DNA from: Paragonimus westermani
Lineage: Eukaryota; Platyhelminthes; Trematoda; Plagiorchiida; Troglotrematidae
Assembly (NCBI GenBank): GCA_008508345.1
Contig: QNGE01003057.1
Location: 1 to 64,000 of the forward strand
Direction of reading: 5' to 3'
DNA length: 64,000 nt
Shown: positions 13,201-25,200 of the stretch, piece after piece
How the letters are laid out: each line of letters begins with the position of its first letter
Position numbering within the stretch: position 1 is the first letter of the stretch
Position numbers and translations under genes: made by a program
The notes under the pieces: model-generated
Seen by the model: only the letters and a program-made list of their open reading frames with translations
What the model was told of the DNA's origin: nothing
Database searches by the model: none

Positions 13201-16200
13201 GTAGACTGAAACAACTGAGAATGCTTTCGGCAAAATCCTCCGGAGGCCGCTTTAGTATAATTCAAAGTAGACAGTTTCCTCACTCACTTCCCGCCTGTAT
13301 TCGCTACATGAGCACTGTAGTAGTACATGTAACAGGAATCTGACCGCACCCCAACTGTATGTGTGGTCTCGTTCAATGGTGTATACTGCGAAAAATCTAG
13401 TGTGAATACAACAAAATAAAATTATACTGTTGTAATGCCCCAGTGTCGCAACTACGGTTGGTGAATAGACACAAGTGTGCATGGATGGACCTTCAAGGAA
13501 AATAACGCTTATCCTTTCAATTTTAATTTTTTTCAAGACCTTTGATTGACGCGGATTACGTCTGGACAAATAGCCCCCTTAACCCATTGGTGAATACAAA
13601 TCGGAAAATGAAAGCTGTGGAGTGTTAACAGGTTTTATACTAACATCGGTCACGGACCTGTTTTCTGCATGGTACAACAAACGAAATCAGTCGTTTTTAG
13701 CCAGACTGATGAACAGGAATGAGGTAGTAAATCATGTGATTGACATTTGAAAAAACAAGTTCAATCTAGTGTTACAACGAACTGGTTTTAGATGAATGAT
13801 TGTCAGAATCTCCACCAAGTCGAACAGATGGAAACTTTGCGTAACAGAACCTTGAATTAATTAGAAGGACCTGTACTACGACACTCGCGAGTAAATGATA
13901 AACGATCGATTATGCAGGCTACCAGACGCTGGACAACGTTTTTGTTCCCTACGGTGAAATTTGTCCCGCTAGTCACATATGAACATGCTCCGCCATATGA
14001 GCGGTTGAATTACATTCAGTTCTTCCCGAATAACACGCACGAAAGCCAAACGTGAACTATTACATGTAATTAGAACTAACACATACCAATTAAACCCATG
14101 ATAGACGACAGGTATATCGATTTCGCAGTGGTGAGTAATCGCAGGGAAGTAACTTAGCAAATTCGCTTGATTACAGCGTTTGTCTTCCGGCAGGTCTGCT
14201 CGGATACCATAGTGTCCTACCCTAAGGTAGACTAATAGTGGTTTTGTCGAACATCCAACAATTAGAACGTCAAGAAGTTTTAAATTCTTTTGCGTAGCTG
14301 TGCTTGTCAGTTCACATTCTGATGTAAATATGAGGACGTCTGTTCACCTAGAATGGTACTTCCAAGTTTGAGTGCAACTCCCCGTAACTTTTTATATACA
14401 CGTCCTTACCTATATTCGATTGTGGTTTTCGCATTCCATAGAAACACTCCTAGTCTACCCAAGCCCAAACTGAACACTGAACTTGAATTCTGTTCAATGA
14501 CCAAACCTTATGTCTTTGCTATAAGTGAAAAGTTAGCCGCCGTCCATTCACTGTACCAACTACTGTGTCACCTACCCTCTAGTAAGCTAACTACTACCAT
14601 CACCGATGGATCATCTCGTGAGGAATTCATTTAGCTTATTTCACAAATTGGCCCAAATGAACAGCCTGAAGGGTCGTTTTACACACGTCGCTCAGTGAAG
14701 CATAATTCAACCTCATATTGGCAACTCTGTGAAGTCAATGTAGAATGGTTTGACAGAAGTTATCAAGCAACATAGTGGTCACAAAATTGTCATAACAGTA
14801 TGGTTTTCATAGCTTTTCTTGGATAACTCTTCATTCAAGATGAACGCACAATGTTGCAGCTTGAACTGGTTGTGCCAGTGATGGCCAAACTACTGGCTAG
14901 CTCCAAAGAATACACTAGAAAGCCTGTTTCACTGTTTCACAGAGTTTAATCACTATAGAATAAAGAGAAGGTTACAGGAATGTTGACAAGAACTGTCGAT
15001 AAAACAAATATAGATTTCGGTTGAACTCCACACTTATGTGATCTGTTGAACTCACATATACATCTGGCAAGATTGACTACCGTAATTTCTCCGTGTTCAT
15101 CAGCTAAACCCTGTCGTAGAAAAATGTATCACTGGAATACTCCTGCTGCTTTTACGCAGATGCTTCCTAGGTTAGCAGACATATTTCATGATTTTTGAGA
15201 ATGCAATCTAAAATTACGGATTTGTGTGCACTCTCCTCTTGTCATAATTCTCTACACTGATTTAGTGTTTTCATGTGAATAGTGTACGCAGACAGACAAT
15301 ATTTTATGACAATCTCCAAATTGCCCACAGAAATAAAACCGAATTTATTTCAGAAATAGAAGCAAAGGGATTGTGGTCGAGCACCGAGACTGGTGGTTGT
15401 TATTTTGTGAAGGTGAGTCACAAGTTTATTACTACAGTCTTTCTATGTGCAGTCTTTGTACCAACTGAGATGAAAATTGTCTCGAAGTGAAGGCCGTGAA
15501 GTTGAAATTGGTGTACGTAAAAATACACCATAACGTTCTAACGCATTATGTCGGTTTAGTGTGTTGTATGGATTTAGACTACTTTTTTTCTGAAAGATGA
15601 ATGTAAACTACTGGTTACATTATAGAATGAAGGCCTTGTGGTCGATTAAAGTTTGATTTGGTCTGGCGGGTTTCAATCTAAGAGGCTGAGCAATAAATTA
15701 TATCGGTTTTATTAAAGATAAATTTTTGGTAGATTAACTTCAGATGGTCTTGGTTAACGTGTTCTAAATTGATGAATACATTGAAATTCTGTTCTTTTTC
15801 GGTGCACGCATTTCTGCATCGATAGGTCAGTGGTAAAAGACGGGCTGAGTGTCGCCTCAGAAATAAAGGTGACAAACGGAATAAATAGCTTATCCGTGTC
15901 GTTTGTTTAATGAATAGGTATGAACCCAACAAGAATTTGATGGGGAATACTGTCCCAGATATAGCATATTCGTGTAGGAAAATATATGCGCCGGGCGATT
16001 ACCGAGGATAAGGTAACTGAATGGACGACAAAGGTATTTAAGGGTCCAGGGGAGAAACACATTTTCGGTTTGAGGGATAAAGTGAAGGTTAATTTTGAGT
16101 GAGGAACAATGCAAGAATTACGTTGATTCAATGAAGCTGTTAGAACTACAAAACTACAGTCCGAAGATAACAAAATAACCACAATAAAGACAAGTTTCGG

Positions 16201-19200
16201 AAACATCAAAATAGGAAATAGACGTTGCAAAGGTCACCAGAAATACGTGATACTAAAAAATCAGCTGACTTTGAAGAGCAGGATTAAAACATGTGACCAT
16301 TAAATTCGGAGTTACAGATTAGTTACCTGGGTTACAAATTCGTGTTACACAAGGATTGCCGGACACTTATGTGAAGTTGCGTTAACAAGGGTATTTCATC
16401 CGTCACCAAGGGTGAAGCAAACCGAGTAGGAATTTCCATTGTCAACACACAAAAGTTCACAGTGGAACCGTTGTGTGATCTAGTCCGCAAGTGTAAATCG
16501 GCTCAGCTACACTGGTTTCAGCTGACGTATTGCGACAGGTTCGCCTGCTAATTTGGCTCAGTATAAATGTCAAAAAACGATCGGTTCTGCTCGACAAATT
16601 GTTTGTGCACCATTGGTTTGTACGGTGCTCTTACTTTGCCTCAATAGTCAATCGTTTTTACACTAATCGAGACATTCATATTCAGATAGGTAAGTTATTT
16701 GATTAACTGAATGCATTCACGATTACTTTTCAGTCGTTAATTACCTACGCAAACTACTCAAAATACCAAATTGATCATGACTGGAACCCCAATGTTTACC
16801 ACCTACTGCTTTAACCAAAGAATAATTATGTGGCCACTGGACAGTCATTTTTAATGTACTTACTAAGTCAGTTTGATGTATGTCTCTTAACATCTGTCTT
16901 ACATTGTAGGTATCCATAAGACTGGACATGGCAGAGATTTGCAAAAAGATTTCACTGTTGAATGTGTACCGAGCTTGTAATACGCTACCCAACAGTAGTC
17001 CACTTAGTGTTGATAACAGTCAACAAATTCCCGTCTACTGTTTCCACTATGAAATTGTGAAAAATGAAGAACCAGTAGAATAAAAAATCTGGCGGATACC
17101 AACAGTTTTATCATCTTTGAAACTGACACTCCTACTCATCCTGCGATTATCACCAGCATAATCATCATAAAAACGACCATGGGCATAACCAAAGGGCACT
17201 GTGGGTCGGGTCACCACTCACCTTAACAAAAGTGTAAAATATGCTGCAGGGACAAAAACTTTGGTAAAAAGACCAGGAATTAATAAAAGAAGACTCAGCA
17301 GGTGTACTAGACATAGTGTGAATGCAAGCTCATCATTGAATGAGGAAAACTAGCATCTCGAGGAGCTTTCCCAGCCAGTGATTTAAGTGCTCACGCGGAT
17401 CTCAGCCAGGCAGGTGAAACCTACCCACTTTACTCATATTTCGTGGCCACGTCGTTGCTTGACCACCACGCGGTTTTAACCAACTCCGGTACGGTGAACG
17501 ATCAGATGACATACGGAGTATGTGACCCCACCAGCGGAGACTGTGTAACGCGACTGGCTGACCAACTGATCACGCGTTTCAACTGTTCCGGAATAAGCGT
17601 CGGCGAACGGCCGTATTGCTCACATGTTCACCGCACTCAATATGGGCTAACTGGTGAAGACATCGGTGGTCAAACACAGCAAGTTTGCCTAGATCCCCGC
17701 TGTGAACAAACCACCTTTCTGAACCTTAGTGCGGAACGGAACCTATGCAAGCGTTACATACCTTTTCTTTCAGAGACATACGGACGTATTTTCGACGCCA
17801 CATATGACGCACGGCTGGCAAAGACAACTCGTGCGTTTGCTATACACGCTTACACGTCATTAGCAATAACACAAGTTGACGAGATAGTCCTACTTAAGTA
17901 CGTGAAACTGTCCACATTCTCAAGCGGACTGCCAGTAATGAAGAAAGTAAGATTAGTGAAGTCCCGCTCTCAAAGCGGTAATCCGCACTTTGAGGCGCAA
18001 AACTCATTCCACATAAACCATTCTGGTCGCTCTCTTTGTTCTACAAGTTCTGCATGTCGTCGGCAGAGCGGCCAAACAAGACGATGTCATAATCCAGGTC
18101 GGCCAACCTAAATTTGGGGGAAAGCTCAACGTCATGCTCACTGAATCCCTCAAACGCACCTATCAATGGGCCTCTCACAGGGATGCACAGGGATGAGAGG
18201 ATCGGGGACTATCGGCAAACACCATTAGAGATGCCACATAGACTTCGAGACCGTGTTTGAAAAAAAGAATTACTGATACAACACGTAACGCAGCATTTTT
18301 CTGAACCGTCCGAAGAAGTTCTGTCAGTTCTGATATCAACCCCTCTTCACTGTCTTTGAACAGAGAACGAAAAAGCCTTATTACGCTTCAATAATATAAG
18401 CTCCAGGACCACTTGTGTTTCCGACGGAGGGTCGTCTGGAACGAAATAACTGGCTATTTGGATCCCATGATCCACAGAGTCCGAGTGAATTCAAGTGAAC
18501 TGTTCCTCAAAATTCTCAGCCCATTTGTCAAAGCGATTTGATTGGCTGGAGGTAACTAAACCATTTACTTCACGTATGGTCCCACTTACATCTAATCGAC
18601 GGCCAGCACAACCACGAATCAGGGAAAATAGCCTCATGTTATTCCCAGACACAAAGGCTCTTTCCATCCATCTCGACTCTTCGACAAAGTGTTGCTCACG
18701 GTATTCGCGCAATCTTTCAATCACCTTGTGTCTAAGTTCTCGACAGTCGTCAACTTACCGGAACCAGGTGAAACCGATCATAAGTTTAATCGACGTGAAA
18801 GAAATCCAGTTCTATCGCTACTGAACAGCACTTTCGGGACATACCTTTTCACAGCATGCCTTCACAGCTGCTGTGATTTGTTCTCAGTGTTCGTTAGGTC
18901 CTCTGACTTGACTCGAACTGGGTAATTTCTTCATTTATACCTTCTTGTAAGCGTTCTTTAAGCTCCGCTTGCTCGAATGCCAGTTGAATACCTTGCAGTT
19001 AACAGAGCATGACCTCTGGTCAAATGACGGAACAAAACTGGCACACATAACAGTGACTCGAATTCAGGTGGTTTCCCGGAAATGCATGACAGTCTTTAAC
19101 AGGGTGACACTACCCGTAACCGACTGCTGTGTGATTGAGTTGCGTCCACGGCCGAGAAGCTAAGGAAGGTCTCCATGCAACACAATGCCTCTTCCTGAGC

Positions 19201-22200
19201 TCTAACTACGGATACGATGAGATGCGTACAGCTGCAGCTGTCTTTCGCCATTGTGGGTGCGTTCTGCCCGGAGACCAAACATACCCCGCAGCCGTTTGTC
19301 GTGTGGGGAAAAACGATCAAACTGAGCAATAAAATCATCCGCTGGGATGATAGTATCTGGATGTTTAGTCTGCCTCAGAGGGTCAAAGAAGTCGTAGAAC
19401 GCATCTTTTGTAGCGACCGAACAACTATCTTTTGGAACGTACGCCGACAAGATGGATATCCAAAGCTTGTCTGATCGGTGTTAGCACACTCTAACTGGTG
19501 TAATGAGTTTGACAGCGCACAAGCGACTGGTCAATGGGATTCTATGCTTTTAAACCCGGCGCAGTTCTCAGATTGGAGAAAGTGCTTGCCACAGCAGCTT
19601 ACCGACCGACTTGTCCTAATGTGCAAACACTGCAAGCATCAATTTTTACCAGTTGTTTCGGCCTTAGAAAACAATTATCAACGGAAGGCATATGGATGGA
19701 TGGCAGAAAACACGGAGACAAAACAGAACTAAAGCGTTGTAGACGATTAATATCACTCTCAGCAGGACGATAGATTCCGAACCTTCCCGGTGGTTTATGT
19801 TTCAGATGGATGTTGACTTGAGGGACCCAACCCCGAATCGCTGACTCAAGTGTATGACCTGTGAGACAAGAGGATATAGGGTTTTCTTGAATGACCCAGC
19901 AGGACACCAATGACTGAACAGTATGATCCACTTGATAATGAGGCGTTTGCCTTACTGGAGAATGTACTGCTGAGAACTGCTGCTCGCGGTGGATGTAATC
20001 GAAACTAGACCAAGCTTCTGAATGACACTGGATATTGTTGGACCGTATTAGGTGATAAGCCGGCGATGAAGATCTACCGCATTCCAATGCTTCCCCAGTT
20101 ACGAATTTGAACAGTGAAATCAGAAGACCGGTTTTGCAAGATGGTAATACCATTTCGTATATGTCCCGTCAGTTGCTAACACATAACAGCGGTGAAAATT
20201 AAAAAAATGTTTAAGCGATTTAAGTTCATGCATCAAGTCAATGTATACACTGGTCTGTCATTGGTCAAAACCATGGCAGACGGAGGTTCAAGGTCAACAG
20301 CTTTTGCACACAGGACCGGCTTGCTACGCGTGACTAGCAGCGCTTCGAGTGATTTAAGAATGACAGGCTTGTGATGACGCATCAACACGCGGAAAGCGTT
20401 TGTCGGGTCGACCACATGATGCATGAACTTAATTCGCTCAAACATTTTTTATTTTTTTCACCGCTGTTATGTGTTAGCAACTGACGAGAACATACGAAAT
20501 GGTATTACCATCTTGCAAAACCGGTCTTCTGATTTCACTGTTCAAGTTGGAATGCTGTTTTTTTGAGGTACCTTTCCGACCTCTTTTATTCTTGATTCAG
20601 AGGACAGCGGTACTGCAACCATATAAATAGTTCTGTTGTATGCCCAAATTATCTTGCCTCACTGCCTAAGCACTCTTACGTGGTCATTAGTTTGAAGCAA
20701 AACCCTACGAGTGCATCTGCTTTCCATCTGAGTGCCCTCGGTGGGGTCGAAGTCCTTGTCAGCGTAGCCATTTAGTTCGATGCAGTACGCATGTCTGACG
20801 AACACGACAAGCTAGTGGAATTGATCAGGATCACCGCCTCCATCATCCTGATTAGTATCAGAGACGGCAATATATTGGTGGTTTACGAAGACGTTCATGT
20901 ACAATAAAATCACGCGTAAAGAAGCAATGAAAGGAAGAGATGTGATCCAACTACTGGAAACAAGTGTGTCTACAATCAAACGTCCAACACAAAGTTGTTC
21001 ACATCTTACACACAAACAAGCCGGGCTATCAGTGAAAGTAAGACCTCATTGGCTTATACTGCTTTGTCGCACTAACCATGTTCGCATTACAGGGTATTAT
21101 CAAATGACATCAGCGGAGCGTGGTGTTCTTCTTCGTCCATGATGGTAAAAACAGTTGAGTTAAGATACCTTCTAATGCCCCCTTCCCACCTTCTTTGAAA
21201 GGTGCAGGCGCGGAATTATCTGGACTAACAACTGCAAGACGTTTGGGAGCCAAATTGTGGTAGCCGACTTAAATCGTGGTTGGTGGTTCCGAATCTATCG
21301 AACAGGGCACCAGAACTACAAATTTTCAGTATGCTGAAAGTTGGTGGCGGTAGCAAACTTGAAGCGTGTGACCAACTTAACTGACCCCCAAAGTGTTTCA
21401 CAAAGAGCCATGGACACCTATATCTATTATGAATGAGTATGCTGTCTGTCATGCTGATTAATTAACTGGTAGTTGAACGCCTTCAATACGAATGATCCTG
21501 AAAATTATGTTAGTGTTCGTTGAAGCAAAAGCGGTTTCCGTTTCTTCAGCTTTTTTGGGTAGCTAAAAATCACTATCGCCTATCAGTCTACACTTACCTT
21601 TTTCACTGATACCCCTCCTAAAATTGTTATATTAATTACCGTGAGTTATGTTCGCCTGACACCCAACAACTCCATGGGATTCTTTGAGAGCCATCCTTTG
21701 TTAAAACCTCGTGTCGCACACTATAGTACTTGTTTCTTTCACGGCCAGTGAGGTTTGGGTTCAGCAGCTACTTGACGCTTCAGGGTTCGATGGACTGGGT
21801 ATTCATTTTAAACTAGTCTGATAATCACGTTTTGTCAACGGCCTGACCAGTTTTTCAACAGCCGACTGTTGATGTCGTTGGGGCCGTTAGTCAGCGGAAG
21901 CAATAACTAAGTGACAACGTACCAACGCGTGATTTGCAACTGAGCATGTTATCCAGTGAAAACGACAGTCATGACCGCAGTCACACTACTTATGACTAAG
22001 CGATATGTGATTTATATGAGATTGGATTTGATTTGTAAAATAAATATCAAATTATGATAGCAACTCCCCAAAAATGGTTCTGGCCAAAAATTATCTGCAC
22101 TTCATTCACATTTGCAACCGCCGCTCAATGTCACCCCCAATGATGTAACGTCTGCTCAAATCTACCACCTGAAATAGACTTGGTATCATCAAAGTGACTG

Positions 22201-25200
22201 ATCTAGGTGTTCAGTTTTTCGGTTAGAATGACTGTTTCATAAAAGTATACCAACCTAAACAGATTGGGTATATCGGAGTAAAAGATATCTTTGGATCATG
22301 AACAGATACAATGAAAATATTTCTGATGGTCCGGTATCTAGAGCTGGTCTTTACAGAACCTACCAAGCGATTAGCACACAGTCCACCACCAACGGGACCG
22401 ATCAATTAGGCGGCTGTAATCGTTTGACTAACAAGTATAATTACTCTAGCCTGGTCGAAATTGGAAGCCGGTATCAAGTGAATGGTGCGGATGTCATCAG
22501 TTCGACAAGCCGGCTAGTGTCTTGTATTACAGTCTCTAAAACGTGGCAGACTTAAGTGTTCAACGAGTCTAATGGTCACGTGAGAGTGACCTTTTGACCT
22601 ATCAGTTTCAAAGTGCCAGCGCTGAAAGTGCCTATAGTAGTTCGTATTCTAAGCCTGACTGAGGAGCAACAATGAACATTGACTAAGTAGCAGGAGGCGG
22701 GACTTATCGAAACAGTGTCATTAGGATTGACCATGTCCGCTGTGAGTGACCTCGTTTTGGAAACAGGAACCTGGAGCACAGTGTAAGCTAAATTCGAAAG
22801 AACAGTTAGAGTGGGACCAGCTACAACTTACTTTGTGTAAATACTCTTCTCTGTTCGGTAGAGAGGGTACTCCCTTTTGGTCTGCGAAACTGGTGATGCA
22901 ATAGGAAATTATAGTTGTTTTAAATGTGCAGGGTTGTATATGGGTTGATATACTGCCGGGAAGCTCACATGCGGAAAAGAGGGCGATTAGGGATCACGAC
23001 CAAAACTTTTGGTCCTAGTCCCTGTGCTGTACGGCAGTGGGTGTATGGTAGTATACTCAGTTCAGCATTTTCTCCCGAAAAAGATGTTAGCCTTTCACCC
23101 ATACCCCACCAGGAAAAACCTAGAGACGATGGTTTGTCAGATCTTTACCTGATGGTCTGCCTGACGTCTGTAACTGTCAGCGTAGCTACATGCCGTCCGA
23201 TTTACCTACATAAGTCATCGACGCTCTCAAGCCACCACCGTGCGTAAAGGTCTAATCGTGATTTGACGTTTCACTTCATTAGAACTGAACGGTTGGTGGA
23301 CAAGTTTGGTATCTCACCTGAAGATCACGCACAGGTATAAAATATTTAAATGGATTGACTCACCTATGCACTTTCGGCAGTCCATAAAGTTGCAAGGTAT
23401 TCAGGCCTGTTCTCGGTACCCATTTGTTCTAAACTCACGTTATCTCTTCTTATGAGTTGCATTCAATACCTGAGTGTGAACTTCAGGTTGTTCTGGTTAT
23501 CAAAAGTTTAGACCTATTAAACGCATTTTCTGAATGCTGGAAACCAAATTTGGTTCATACCTGACTGCCATTTTGTTCTCGTCGTCTGATCTAGTTAGCA
23601 AGATATCACCTAGTAATCAGCGTTTTATATGTAGGTGCTTTGATGATACAGTGTTCCACCCAACACAAAAATATGCTCAGGAAAAACAAAGATAATCCCC
23701 ACACCGGAGGTGTTTTTTCCAAAGATTGAAGCACTCCATCCCACAGACTCCATCATTGTAGGCGGGATAACCTTGCATTTTGAGTGCGTTTTTGAGTAAC
23801 ACTGAGGTCTTTTCTTAGTCTTTGCTGAAACTTTTAATAGTTTATGGACGTCCTAGGAATGTGTGCTGTCATGCAGCCCTAACTTACAAAAACACTATTC
23901 ACTTTTTGTTTATCGAGCACAATACGAAGAGACAGCTTCACTGGATCATAACAATATCGCCGATAAAACTAGCCTAAACATATAACGCGATATTAAAACA
24001 ATCAGACGTATTGTGATTATTGTGCAAATCGTCAGCGCGCATACACTAATGAACAAAACCCATCATTTCTACGCCCACATTCTGAGGCGACTTAGCAGCT
24101 GAACCAGTCGATATCCGTCTGTCATTCCAGTAAACAAACGCCTCCAGCAATCACGTTACGAAATTGAATAACCGTTGTAATCATGAGGGACCTGAAATAA
24201 GCACTCGTGCGCTCGTTTCTCTGTAGTTTCAAACCGAAATATATAAGAGTCATACGATCAAGAATCATCAGCTACCAGCAATCACCATTACAATAATCTT
24301 ATATCTGATGGATTATAATCATCAAGTGAGCTCTCTGTATTTACTTTGGTAACCCCAGTAAGTCATCCAAAATTACTGCAGCTGAGCCAACTAGTGGCTG
24401 TGAGCTAGGTCGCGCTACGCGCTACGGTTTCCTGGTGAACTTTTGTGTTGACAATGGCAGTCCCTACTTGGCTTGCATCTTCTGTGGTGATAGTTGGATC
24501 ACTTTTTCACGCACAGGATTGCCCCTAAAATCATTGCGTAGCACAAATTTGCAAGTCAGATCACTCATCTGAATCTCTGAGCCTTCACTAGTCTCACGCT
24601 TTGGTTGTGAAGTTTGCGATGAATCAATTTCACATACTAACCGAATGGCCTTGATTTTATTTGTTAACTGTCAGTTTTTGTCTATCTGGTTATATGTCGC
24701 GCTTGTGTATTTTATGTTATTTAGTTATTACCTTCTGTGTATAACTCACTGATTCCATACCATGTTGTAGTCATCAACTGTTTTATTTCAAGTTTACGCA
24801 GTAAACTTCAGTTCAGTGCATCTGTGAATTAACCAATTACACCTTGGTTTTAAATGAATGAATGTGACTAATCAATCGGATATACTATGAACTTTGGGGT
24901 GTGTTTCGTTAAATACCAAATGCCAAAATTAATGTTGACACACTTCTGTTCTGTTTTAACTTGTACACAACTTGTGGATAAAAGCATTGTCTGAATTCAG
25001 AAGATACGAACAAAACTTAAGCAACCGGTAACTTGAATGATGTTTTGACTGATGTATCGTAATCTCTTGAACAGCAAGCCTACCAACCATTCTTGTGCTT
25101 AATGGTCTGCAATATCCACCGTGTTTTGTGCGCACTTAATCGGTGCGTCTAGTGAGACATACTTTCTGTGAGTGATGACATTGGAAAGTTCTGTTGGTTT

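Larger units (their letters stand above)
20107..20544. repeat. Inverted repeat with hammerhead motifs in both arms
   Basis: Arms at about 20107-20237 and 20418-20544 are reverse complements with few differences (shared blocks include CAGTGAAATCAGAAGACCGG and GTTGCTAACACATAACAGCG), separated by about 180 nt. Each arm contains a hammerhead-like core, so the two would be transcribed from opposite strands. Inverted terminal repeats containing hammerheads are known for Penelope-like elements; no Penelope protein is visible here, so that link is a guess. Confidence 0.8.

Noticed and set aside
17443..18111. 222-codon plus-strand open frame that looks like a gene
   Set aside because: The minus strand of the same stretch carries ordered reverse-transcriptase motifs, so this frame is an antisense shadow.
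19599..20153. 184-codon minus-strand open frame
   Set aside because: It overlaps the 5' end of the EN-RT fossil and the inverted repeat arm, and the long frame has no domain of its own.
22298..23247. Two open frames with gene-like composition
   Set aside because: They lie in intron 3, where the C2 fold requires exon 3 to join exon 4 directly; no domain or splice borders were found.
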